11,665 nucleotides of DNA from JAMORN01 sp027063545 [NCBI: bacterium] (GCA_027063545.1 JAMORN010000042.1:1-11665), one strand, 5' to 3'. Counted from the stretch's first letter, positions 1-7,264 are shown. The notes: generated by a model not told the origin, from the letters alone. Translations and numbers: made by a program.

Positions 1-57
1 ATGAAGGTATATATAAATAATAAGTACGCAGGTGTTTGGAAGATAGTTATAAAATAG
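1..57 (+). CDS. Possible C-terminal tail of an upstream gene (5' truncated)
   Basis: Frame 1 is open from the first base to a TAG stop at 55-57 and encodes 18 residues ending in WKIVIK. Alternating polar and hydrophobic residues (KVYINNKY) look like a terminal beta-hairpin, as in the last strands of an extracellular or Ig-like domain. An ATG happens to occupy bases 1-3, but the ORF is too short to stand alone, so I read it as the end of a gene that begins outside the window. No family can be assigned from 18 residues, and chance openness in AT-rich DNA remains possible. Confidence 0.35.
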   Translation: MKVYINNKYAGVWKIVIK

Positions 58-121
58 AGTATATTAGAATTTATGGGTTAGTTGTATCTTTCTTAATAAA
101 AGATTAATTTTTTAGTAAAGA

Positions 122-1147
122 CTAAAAAGTTTCGTAGATTTGATAGAAATCAAATAGAGGATAGATTTTGTTTTTATAATATACACTTAATTGATTTTTC
201 CCATGTTTTTTAGAATAATATAAAGCTTCATCAGCTTTTTCTATTAAGAAGTCGGGATCTATATCTTCTATAGGATTTGATGTAATTAAATCATCAAGTT
301 CAGCTAGTCCTAGGGATATAGTTATTTTTCTGTTTATACCAATATTACTAAAATCCTGTTCTTCCATTTTTTTTCTTATTCTTTCTCCTACAAATGTAGC
401 ATTATACAAATTTGTTCCAGGAAGTATAACAATAAACTCTTCTCCTCCAAACCTACAAGGAATATCTTGTCCTCTTATACTATTTTTAACTATTAAGGCT
501 AGTCTTTTTAGTACTTCATCGCCTGCTAAGTGTCCATAAGTATCATTTATTTTTTTAAAATTATCTATATCCATTATTATTAAAGAAATATTTATAGATG
601 TTCTTTTATAATTTTCTACTTCATTGATTAAAGTTTCATATAAATACTTTTTATTGTATAACCCAGTAAGAGCATCTGTTATAGAGTCTAATTTTGTTTT
701 ATCATACTTATCTTGAATCCCATAATAATCACTCATGTTTTGAATATATAAAAGATATCCAATTACATTTTTACTTTTTTCATTTTCAAATAAGGGAATA
801 ATTGTTAAAGTAGAAATAAATTCCTGATTTAATTCTTTATTATAAAGTCTTACCTGTTCATATGTCCTTGCTGTAGTATTTGAAGGCATAGTATATATAA
901 TATTTTCTAAATTATCAATAATGCTATTTTCTATAAATTTAAAATCAAAGATATCTATTAATTTTTTTCCTTTATCTTTATAATTTCTTATAAATTTTTT
1001 ATAATTCATTCCTGGAAAAAAGAATATAAGAAAATTTCTATTTACATACTCAATCTTTAAATCAGGAGAAACAATTACTATCCCCTGAGGAAGCCTATCA
1101 AGAATTGTTTTGAAAAGCTCAATTTTTTCCTTTAATTTTTCATTCAT
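122..1147 (-). CDS. Cytoplasmic PAS-GGDEF diguanylate cyclase
   Basis: Predicted to make cyclic di-GMP from two GTP. The N-terminus (about residues 10-140) looks like a PAS sensor domain, opening with a typical LDRLPQGIVIVSPDL stretch. The GGDEF domain follows at about 152-325. It shows DALTGLYN (158-165), the metal/substrate segment MDIDNFKKIND (192-202), YGHLAGDE (204-211) and the active-site GGEEF (234-238), which is a catalytically competent variant. RGQD at 225-228 lies exactly five residues before GGEEF, matching the RxxD product-inhibition site. No transmembrane helix or signal peptide is visible, so it should sense an intracellular cue; the PAS ligand cannot be told. The start is fixed by an in-frame stop only 9 nt upstream, and no Shine-Dalgarno is visible. 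It is transcribed away from murB. Activity is inferred from intact motifs. Confidence 0.93.
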   Translation of the reverse strand: MNEKLKEKIELFKTILDRLPQGIVIVSPDLKIEYVNRNFLIFFFPGMNYKKFIRNYKDKGKKLIDIFDFKFIENSIIDNLENIIYTMPSNTTARTYEQVRLYNKELNQEFISTLTIIPLFENEKSKNVIGYLLYIQNMSDYYGIQDKYDKTKLDSITDALTGLYNKKYLYETLINEVENYKRTSINISLIIMDIDNFKKINDTYGHLAGDEVLKRLALIVKNSIRGQDIPCRFGGEEFIVILPGTNLYNATFVGERIRKKMEEQDFSNIGINRKITISLGLAELDDLITSNPIEDIDPDFLIEKADEALYYSKKHGKNQLSVYYKNKIYPLFDFYQIYETF

Positions 1148-1196
1148 AGTATATTAAAAATAATTTATTTTAAGTTAAAAATAAAAGTTAAGTATT
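1148..1196. promoter_or_regulatory. Divergent intergenic region with no Shine-Dalgarno on either side
   Basis: These 49 bp separate the divergent starts of the diguanylate cyclase and murB and contain almost only A and T. Any promoter for either gene that is not inside the opposite coding region must lie here. In-frame stops sit 9 nt (minus) and 12 nt (plus) before the ATGs, so neither start can move upstream. Neither ATG has a purine-rich Shine-Dalgarno, although several genes further down the plus-strand cluster do. Very short leaders or leaderless messages are an inference. TATACT directly abuts the minus-strand ATG and AAGTTAA occurs twice (1172-1178, 1185-1191), but in sequence this AT-rich I cannot call specific -10 or -35 boxes. 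Confidence 0.45.
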
Positions 1197-2084
1197 ATGA
1201 AAATCATAAAAAATTTAAAACTTAATCCTTATAATACTTTTAATTTAAATTCGTTAGCAAAAGAAGTTATAATTATAGAAAATAATAATGATTTAGAAAA
1301 ATTTCTAAAATTTATCCAACTCTCAAATAAAAGTAATTTAATTATATTGGGAAGAGGTTCAAATATAGTTCTAACAAAAACAACCTATGATTATGTTTTT
1401 ATTGATAGAAGAAATTCTATTATTTTAAAAGAGAATACAATAGAAATCGATGGAGGAGTTTTGTTAAATAACTTAATAAAATTTTTATGGGATCAAAAGA
1501 TAGTAGGATTAGAAAATTTATTTGGAATTCCAGGTACTTTGGCAGGTGCAGTGATATCAAATGTTGGAGCCTATGAAAGAGAAATAGAAGAAAATATTTT
1601 ATCAGTAGAAGTTGTAGATATAGAAACAAGAGATATTTTTTTACTAAAAAAAAGAGATTTAAATTTTTCTTATAGGAGTTCTATTTTAAAAAAATGGTTA
1701 AAGGAGAATAAGAAATTTTTTATCACAAAAATTTTTATAGATTTAAATAGTCTAATATTTTTAGAGAGAGAAGATGATTTAAAACAGTATAAAAGTAAGG
1801 CTTATAATATATTAAAAATAAGAAAATTTAAACTCCCTAGAGGGAGACATGTTGGAAGTTTTTTTAAAAATCCACCACACAATTTTGCTGGGAAATTAAT
1901 AGAAGAAGCAGGTCTTAAGGGATTTAGGTATAAAAATTTAGTTGTTTCTCCTAAACATGCTAATGTTATTATAAATATAGGAGAATCCACGGGTGAGGAT
2001 GTTATAGCTATTGAGAATATAATAAAAGAAGAAGTATATAAAAAATTTTCTATACTTCTTGAACGAGAGGTTATATATATATAA
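1197..2084 (+). CDS. murB: UDP-N-acetylenolpyruvoylglucosamine reductase MurB
   Basis: MurB performs the second committed step of peptidoglycan precursor synthesis: FAD- and NADPH-dependent reduction of enolpyruvyl-UDP-GlcNAc to UDP-MurNAc in the cytoplasm. The 295 residues match the usual length. Visible family motifs are the FAD-binding GRGSN (52-56), the flavin-site segment GIPGTLAGAVISNVGAY (110-126), FSYRSS (157-162) with the active-site Arg160, GSFFKNP (220-226) with the proton-donor Ser221, and Glu289 in LLEREV near the C-terminus. The compact segment before GSFFKNP (LPRGRHVGS) suits a type II MurB. All expected catalytic residues are present. It is the first gene of the plus-strand cluster, with no visible Shine-Dalgarno and an in-frame stop 12 nt before the ATG, which fixes the start. 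The PPTase gene follows after 5 nt. Confidence 0.96.
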   Translation: MKIIKNLKLNPYNTFNLNSLAKEVIIIENNNDLEKFLKFIQLSNKSNLIILGRGSNIVLTKTTYDYVFIDRRNSIILKENTIEIDGGVLLNNLIKFLWDQKIVGLENLFGIPGTLAGAVISNVGAYEREIEENILSVEVVDIETRDIFLLKKRDLNFSYRSSILKKWLKENKKFFITKIFIDLNSLIFLEREDDLKQYKSKAYNILKIRKFKLPRGRHVGSFFKNPPHNFAGKLIEEAGLKGFRYKNLVVSPKHANVIINIGESTGEDVIAIENIIKEEVYKKFSILLEREVIYI

Positions 2085-2089
2085 ACAAT

Positions 2090-2629
2090 ATGAATATAGT
2101 TAAATTTAATAAATATGATATTGTATTTTTAGGCTTTGAGATTGATAAAAAAATAGATAGATATAGTTTAATTAATTTGTATAAAAAATTAATAAGAAAA
2201 TATATAGGAAATTTTTCTTTAGAGTATGATTTGTATGGAAAGCCTTATTTAACTGATGAATATGGAAATCTAAAAAATATATCAATAAGTCATTCTAAAA
2301 ATATATATATAATAGGAATTGATATTGAAGATAAGTATAAAGAAATAGGAATAGATTTAGAATTAAACTCTATAAATAATAAGTTAAAAAGAAAAATATT
2401 AAATAAGTACGATATAACAACAATAGATTTTAAAGATTTATGGTTGATAAAAGAAGCAGCATTAAAATGTCTGGGTACAGGATTAAGTTTTGGGATGAAA
2501 AATATCTTAGTAGAGTCTAAAAATAAGATAAAGATAGAGAGTAGTTTTAGAAAATTTTATTTTAAGAAATTAAATTTTATTTTAAAAGACAAAATCTATT
2601 TTTTTTATTTAGTATATGAATTTTTTTAA
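2090..2629 (+). CDS. Sfp-type 4'-phosphopantetheinyl transferase
   Basis: Predicted to move 4'-phosphopantetheine from CoA onto a conserved serine of acyl or peptidyl carrier proteins. Family signatures occur in order: GKPYL (50-54), ISISHSK (64-70), the metal-binding IGIDLE (86-91, Asp89 and Glu91), and the W..KEA..K core WLIKEAALKCLGTGL (118-132) with Glu122. These match Sfp/AcpT rather than the shorter AcpS fold. At 179 residues it is shorter than classical Sfp (about 220-230), mostly through a reduced N-terminal half. A second near copy, IGIDIE (75-80), lies just before the functional motif, in the strand position where other members have a nonspecific hydrophobic segment. No polyketide or nonribosomal synthase is nearby, so activation of the fatty-acid acyl carrier protein is the simplest role. 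It lies 5 nt after murB without a good ribosome site, suggesting translational coupling. Confidence 0.88.
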   Translation: MNIVKFNKYDIVFLGFEIDKKIDRYSLINLYKKLIRKYIGNFSLEYDLYGKPYLTDEYGNLKNISISHSKNIYIIGIDIEDKYKEIGIDLELNSINNKLKRKILNKYDITTIDFKDLWLIKEAALKCLGTGLSFGMKNILVESKNKIKIESSFRKFYFKKLNFILKDKIYFFYLVYEFF

Positions 2630-2637
2630 CCCAAAGT

Positions 2638-2642
2638 AGGAG
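2638..2642 (+). promoter_or_regulatory. Shine-Dalgarno AGGAG for sppA
   Basis: AGGAG lies 6 nt before the ATG at 2649, inside the 19-bp gap after the PPTase stop. It supports that start for the sppA-like gene and shows that this organism uses Shine-Dalgarno initiation inside its cluster. Confidence 0.75.
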
Positions 2643-2648
2643 AAGTAT

Positions 2649-4952
2649 ATGAAATTTTTATTAAAATTAAAAACTATCTATTTTATAGTATGGTTATTTA
2701 CCTTTAATTTTTTATCAAATTCTATCTATTCAGAATTTTTAAATTTAAATTTTACAGAAGATAAATATGATCTATTAAGAAATAGGTATAATTCTTCTTA
2801 TATTTTTTTTGGGTATAGAAATATAGATAATACATATACTTTAGGTTTATATAAAAATTTTTTTGGGTTGGGTGTAAAATTTCAAGATAATTTATATGCC
2901 CATAATTATAGTTTTTATTTTATTCAAAATTTAGATTTAACAGATAACTATACATTAGGATATAGATATAAGAGAAATTATGAAAATAATAAAGTTTCTC
3001 CTACCTGGGATATTTCATCTTCTTTTAATTATAAATATGTGAATTTTAATTTTTGGCTATATGATATAACAAAAAATATATCCTCACAAATTTACAAAGA
3101 GTTTAATATAAACTTATATATAAGTAAGGAACTTTCAATAGGAATAGAAGATAGATTTAAGGATTTTACTAAAGATGAACTTTTAGATACAATAGTTTAT
3201 AAATTATCACTTTCCTACTACACCAATGTACAAACAGAGATAGGAATAAAACATAAAGTATCAACACCTATAGAAAACATAAATGACTTTTATATAAAGT
3301 TTAAATATAATTTCTACAACAATTTAGATTTTCAAATAGATGCAGAAAACAATAAAGAAGATATATATAATAATTATACTCTTTATTATAATTTTAACCA
3401 TTTAATTCATAGAAAGAATACAGAAAAGTATTATCTATATTGGGAATTGCCTACAAATTTAGATTTAGAATATGGCTTATTTAAAAAAGAAAATCCTATG
3501 ATAAGATTTTATAAGAATCTTAACTATTATATAAAAGATAAAAACCTAAAAGGTATTATAATTAAAATAAGTATAAATGGAAATAACTTTGCTACTTATT
3601 ATAATCTAAAACGAGCATTGGAGAAATTAAAAAAACAAGGAAAGGAAATAATATTTTATTTAGAAAGTGGTAGTCTAAAAGATTTCTATTTAGCCTCTAT
3701 AGGAGATAAAATTTATTTATATCCCTATGGTTATTATATTTTTACTTATCCTCATTTTGAAGTAATGTATTATAAAGGACTTATGAATAAATTAGGGATA
3801 GACTTTCAGTTTGTTAGATATGAAAAATTTAAATCTGCAGTAGAGCCATTTGCATTTGATTCATCTACATTTGAGAGTAAAGTAAATAGACTAGAAGTTC
3901 TTTATGATTTTAGAAATTATTTACTTAATTATACCAATTTAAATTTAGATAGTTTAGTTAATAGACCTATTTATACTGGAATAACCCTTTTAAATAGGAT
4001 AAAAAAATTAGATAAAAAGAAGTTTAATATAGATACTTTAAATTTCTTTTCATTAATAAAAGATATAAATCGAAAGAATTATAACATAATTAATATATCT
4101 AAGATTGAATATACAGATTATCAAAGTAGGTATATAGATGGAAAAATTGCAGTTATTCCAATAGAAGGAACTATTATTACAGGGAAAAGTTACAATTCCT
4201 ATTTTGAGAAATTTACAGGAAGTGATGATATTATAGAAAAAATAAATAAAGTAGAAAAGGATAAAAGTATTAAACTAGTTGTTTTTTATATAAATTCACC
4301 AGGCGGAAGTGCCCTTGCCAGTGATATAATATATACTAAAATTAAAAGTATGAAAAAGAAAAAAATAGCATATATTAACTCATTAGGAGCAAGTGGTGCT
4401 TACTATATTGCATCTGCTTGTGATAGAATATATTCTACAGATTATTCTATAGTTGGAAGTATTGGAGTTTTTTATGGAAAGTTTATATTTAAAAAATTCT
4501 ATAAAAAACTTGGTTTAAATAAAGAGATAGATAAATTATCTAAGTATGATGATTTCTTTAGTGAAAATACATATTTAGATTCTACAGAGTATAAAATTTT
4601 ACAAGATGAATTAGGACTAACATATAAAAGATTTTTAGAAGTAGTATCTTCCTCAAGAAATTTTAAAGTTGATTCTTTAAGAATGTTAGCAGGAGGAAGA
4701 ATCTATACTGGATATAAAGCATATAAACTTGGGCTTGTAGATTCATGCTTAGATTTTTCTTCTTTAATAGAAAAATACTCTAAAGATTTAAACTTAAAAA
4801 ATTATGAGGTAGTTTTCTATAAAAAAGATTTAAAAGATGATTTAAAAACATTGATATTTTCTACAAAAGTAGATTATTATAGAGAGTTTATAGAAAAAAT
4901 GAAAAATCCACAAATATATATGATATTACCATATAGAGTGAAGATAGAATAA
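2649..4952 (+). CDS. sppA: SppA (protease IV-type) serine peptidase with N-terminal beta-barrel-like extension
   Basis: Membrane-associated Ser/Lys peptidase of family S49, known for degrading cleaved signal peptides. Its 767 residues contain both SppA repeats of the long (67K, E. coli-like) form. The N-terminal repeat (about 260-480) carries KSAVEPF (395-401), so Lys395 should be the general base. The C-terminal repeat (about 498-700) carries NSPGGS (549-554) and LGASGAYYIA (579-588), with nucleophile Ser582. The Lys-Ser distance of 187 residues is close to the 200 in E. coli (K209, S409). Residues 1-28 form a signal peptide or membrane anchor. Residues about 30-255 are extra relative to E. 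coli SppA and are full of Tyr/Phe-rich alternating strands separated by Asn/Asp turns, resembling an outer-membrane beta-barrel or beta-sandwich. The metallopeptidase-like gene starts 2 nt later. The peptidase call is firm; the nature of the extension is inference. Confidence 0.92.
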   Translation: MKFLLKLKTIYFIVWLFTFNFLSNSIYSEFLNLNFTEDKYDLLRNRYNSSYIFFGYRNIDNTYTLGLYKNFFGLGVKFQDNLYAHNYSFYFIQNLDLTDNYTLGYRYKRNYENNKVSPTWDISSSFNYKYVNFNFWLYDITKNISSQIYKEFNINLYISKELSIGIEDRFKDFTKDELLDTIVYKLSLSYYTNVQTEIGIKHKVSTPIENINDFYIKFKYNFYNNLDFQIDAENNKEDIYNNYTLYYNFNHLIHRKNTEKYYLYWELPTNLDLEYGLFKKENPMIRFYKNLNYYIKDKNLKGIIIKISINGNNFATYYNLKRALEKLKKQGKEIIFYLESGSLKDFYLASIGDKIYLYPYGYYIFTYPHFEVMYYKGLMNKLGIDFQFVRYEKFKSAVEPFAFDSSTFESKVNRLEVLYDFRNYLLNYTNLNLDSLVNRPIYTGITLLNRIKKLDKKKFNIDTLNFFSLIKDINRKNYNIINISKIEYTDYQSRYIDGKIAVIPIEGTIITGKSYNSYFEKFTGSDDIIEKINKVEKDKSIKLVVFYINSPGGSALASDIIYTKIKSMKKKKIAYINSLGASGAYYIASACDRIYSTDYSIVGSIGVFYGKFIFKKFYKKLGLNKEIDKLSKYDDFFSENTYLDSTEYKILQDELGLTYKRFLEVVSSSRNFKVDSLRMLAGGRIYTGYKAYKLGLVDSCLDFSSLIEKYSKDLNLKNYEVVFYKKDLKDDLKTLIFSTKVDYYREFIEKMKNPQIYMILPYRVKIE

Positions 4953-4954
4953 AT

Positions 4955-6400
4955 ATGAGAAGAATAATATTATACTTACTTTTTTTTACTATATTTTTAT
5001 ATATAAATATCTTTTCAAATGTAGAAAAAAAAACTATCTATCTAACTACACTATTATCTTATAATAGAGATCAAATTTTAACATACTTTGCAGAAGATTA
5101 TACATATTTAACTAGTATAAATTTTATAGATGGGAAATATGTTAGAGTATGGTATAGGGAAAAGGATATAGATACCAATAATGTTATTTTATTAAGAAAT
5201 AATCTTGATAATGTTTTTGATAGTTATATAAAATTAGGGTTTAATTTACCACCTTCTGATTCTCTTCTTTCTATGCTTTTAGGGGTTGTTTATGATTATG
5301 GCGGAGATTCTAAAATAGATATATATATTATGCCTTTAAAGTCAAAAGGTTTTTTAGCAATTACATATCCTGATAATGATTTAGTTGTTTTTAATAGTTA
5401 TAATACCCCTGTTTCCAGTGCTTTTGCCATAATAGATAATACAATTTTTAATGATTCTCTTTTATATAAAATTACTTTGTATCATGAAATGTTTCATGTA
5501 ATACAGCAAGGATATAGAACATTTTTACAAACAGACATATATGGGCCTATTCATTCTATTATGGAGGCTTCAAGTGTATTTATGGAGGAGTATTTCTATC
5601 CAGATGTTAATGATTATATTCAATATGTTGATGATTACTTTAATGCTAAAGTGATAGGCCCTATTGCAGGTTATTATACATCATCTGTAGAATCTTATTA
5701 TGGAAGTGCATTATGGCTTATATACTTAAATAATATTAATATATTAAAAAAAATATGGGAAAATATAAATATGGGTAATAATACAATAGAGTCTATAAAA
5801 ATGGCATTTTTAACTGAAGGAGAAGATTTTAATAATTTTTGGGATGATTTTCTTAAAAATTTAATATACCTAAATTATGGAAAGTCAAATTTTACTGATA
5901 GTAAAGAACTTCCATTTTTTAATACATTTTTTACACTAAATAAAGGTGATACAACAACAATAACTTCTATTGGGTATAGCTCTAATATAGTAAAATCAGA
6001 TGATAAAACGAAGGATATCCTTATTTCTTCTAAAGATTCTCAATGGAGAGAGTTAATAGTTAATATAGAGGATCAAACATACTATGCTTTTTATAATACA
6101 TCAGTAGATGAGGTTACCAAAGAAGGATTTTTATACTATGGAGAGAGTGAATACTTTAATATCTATGCTTATCCTAATCCATTTACTATGAATGATGATT
6201 CTATTGTAATAGAAGGTATTAGCTTAAAAGATAAAAATTTTTATTGTGATATTTATAACATTAATGGCAAAAAAATTGACGGTTTTAAAATAAAAAGTAA
6301 TAAAATCCCTATAAATATATTTAAAACTTCTGGAATTTATTTTATATTTATTTATAATAATATATACAGGTTCAATTTAAGGGTTGTTTTTATAAAGTAA
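4955..6400 (+). CDS. Exported putative zinc metallopeptidase (MXAN_6640-like) with YPNPF-type C-terminal secretion module
   Basis: Residues 1-22 are a signal peptide (MRR followed by a hydrophobic core, cleavage likely near FSN). The mature part contains YGGDSKIDIYIMP (114-126), then the zinc-binding helix YHEMFHVIQ (176-184; His177, Glu178, His181). A glutamate-rich helix follows, HSIMEASSVFMEEYFYPDVN (200-219), in which Glu204 is a plausible third zinc ligand of gluzincin type. This order (GGD..IDVY, HExxH, EA..xWMEE...DVNDY) resembles the MXAN_6640 family of putative metalloproteases, as I remember it. The C-terminus (about 404-481) has AYPNPF (405-410), YNINGKKI (434-441) and SGIYFIFI (459-466), as in the Ig-like C-terminal modules of type IX-secreted proteins. 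It would thus act at or beyond the outer membrane. No substrate is known, and proteolysis is inferred only from the zinc motif. It lies 2 nt after sppA, so the two are probably co-translated. Confidence 0.78.
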   Translation: MRRIILYLLFFTIFLYINIFSNVEKKTIYLTTLLSYNRDQILTYFAEDYTYLTSINFIDGKYVRVWYREKDIDTNNVILLRNNLDNVFDSYIKLGFNLPPSDSLLSMLLGVVYDYGGDSKIDIYIMPLKSKGFLAITYPDNDLVVFNSYNTPVSSAFAIIDNTIFNDSLLYKITLYHEMFHVIQQGYRTFLQTDIYGPIHSIMEASSVFMEEYFYPDVNDYIQYVDDYFNAKVIGPIAGYYTSSVESYYGSALWLIYLNNINILKKIWENINMGNNTIESIKMAFLTEGEDFNNFWDDFLKNLIYLNYGKSNFTDSKELPFFNTFFTLNKGDTTTITSIGYSSNIVKSDDKTKDILISSKDSQWRELIVNIEDQTYYAFYNTSVDEVTKEGFLYYGESEYFNIYAYPNPFTMNDDSIVIEGISLKDKNFYCDIYNINGKKIDGFKIKSNKIPINIFKTSGIYFIFIYNNIYRFNLRVVFIK

Positions 6401-6403
6401 AAT

Positions 6404-6420
6404 TATCCTAAACAAGGATA
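6404..6420 (+). promoter_or_regulatory. Inverted repeat overlapping the ribosome site of the FGE-like gene
   Basis: TATCCT (6404-6409) and AGGATA (6415-6420) form a perfect 6-bp stem with the 5-nt loop AAACA. The right arm contains the best Shine-Dalgarno candidate (AAGGA), 5 nt before the ATG at 6425. In the mRNA the hairpin would hide the ribosome site. It occupies most of the 24-bp spacer after the metallopeptidase-like gene. There is no T-run after it, so it is not an intrinsic terminator. A regulatory role is an inference, since a short stem like this can occur by chance. Confidence 0.4.
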
Positions 6421-6424
6421 GCAT

Positions 6425-7264
6425 ATGGAACTAAAAAATAAGTTTTTTTTTGTGTTTATTATAGTAGTGTATTTTAGTGTCCTAAAAGCTCAATCTTTAG
6501 ATTCTTTAAAAACACAGATTGATACAATACATACAAAAAAAGTTAAAGTAGTAAAAAGTGATACTACTAAAAATAATTCTATACAAAAAGATTCATTAGA
6601 AAATGATTCTTTACAAATAATAAATAAAATGATAAAAGAGGATAGTTTAACAGAGATAAAGCCAATAGATAGTCTATTTTCAAGTGATTCATTGGAAAAA
6701 ACAGAAGATACTACAGAAAAATATTTTAAAATAGGAACAAATCCTAAATGCCCTTCTGATATGGTATATATAGAAGATACAATTGCTACATTTAAAATCT
6801 TTGGGAAGCCTATAATAAAAAAGAGGATTAGTTTTTGTATAGATAGATTTGAATATCCTAATTTAAGAGGAAGATTTCCTATTGTAAATGTTACTATTTT
6901 TGAGGCCGAAAGGTATTGTAAATACAGGGGAAAAAGATTATGCAAAGATTATGAATGGGTATCTGCATGTAGAAATACAAAAGAGAATACAATATATCCT
7001 TATGGAAATGAGTATATAGATTATAGATGTAATATAAATACTAGAGCTATAGCAAAAAGTGGAGAATATAAAGATTGTCATAATAAGTTTGGTGTTTTTG
7101 ATATGATAGGAAATGTTTGGGAATGGACAGCAGGTGGTGGTGTTGGTGCATATGGAGGTTCTTATAAAAATAAAAAGGCGATTTGTAATACATGGAGGGC
7201 TTACAAGTTAAAAGAAAGGCGAGAGGATATAGGATTTAGATGCTGTAAAGATCCTATTTTTTAA
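6425..7264 (+). CDS. Exported FGE/SUMF1-fold (sulfatase-modifying-factor-like) protein lacking one active-site cysteine
   Basis: Residues 1-22 form a signal peptide with likely cleavage at LKA-QS. Residues about 23-105 are a low-complexity Asp/Ser/Thr/Lys linker with six DSL triplets (26, 56, 61, 73, 82, 88). The remainder is an FGE-sulfatase (C-type-lectin-like) domain: MVYIEDT (113-119), FCIDRFEYPN (137-146), the AERYCKYRGKRLCKDYEWVSA core (161-181), GVFDMIGNVWEWT (223-235), GGSY (244-247) and GFRCC (270-274). True FGE has two catalytic cysteines spaced as GGSxxC....C. Here the first falls on Asn249 and only Cys254 remains, so classical copper-dependent formylglycine formation is unlikely. 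Ten cysteines after the linker suggest structural disulfides. Many members of this fold are ligand-binding or structural. No sulfatase gene is in the window. It follows the exported metallopeptidase-like protein by 24 nt. Confidence 0.85.
   Translation: MELKNKFFFVFIIVVYFSVLKAQSLDSLKTQIDTIHTKKVKVVKSDTTKNNSIQKDSLENDSLQIINKMIKEDSLTEIKPIDSLFSSDSLEKTEDTTEKYFKIGTNPKCPSDMVYIEDTIATFKIFGKPIIKKRISFCIDRFEYPNLRGRFPIVNVTIFEAERYCKYRGKRLCKDYEWVSACRNTKENTIYPYGNEYIDYRCNINTRAIAKSGEYKDCHNKFGVFDMIGNVWEWTAGGGVGAYGGSYKNKKAICNTWRAYKLKERREDIGFRCCKDPIF

Noticed and set aside
92-125. AT-rich imperfect hairpin (TCTTTCTTAA...TTAGTAAAGA) just beyond the diguanylate cyclase stop, considered as a terminator
   Set aside because: The stem is mismatched, lacks G-C pairs and has no clean T-run in the transcription direction; expected by chance at this base composition.
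1420-1629. Minus-strand ORF of 69 codons inside murB
   Set aside because: Leucine/tyrosine-rich shadow frame of a confidently assigned gene, with no ribosome site and no family resemblance.
1802-1990. Minus-strand ORF of 62 codons inside murB
   Set aside because: Lies opposite the conserved MurB C-terminal motifs, which explain its openness; no independent support.
6497-6700. Degenerate GATTCTTTA-like DNA repeats considered as a repeat array
   Set aside because: They simply encode the scattered DSL triplets of the protein linker, with irregular spacing and divergent flanks; not a DNA repeat or CRISPR.
6490-6945. Minus-strand ORF of 151 codons opposite the FGE-like gene
   Set aside because: The low-complexity DSL linker and domain codons create an open antisense frame; the plus-strand frame has a signal peptide and family motifs.
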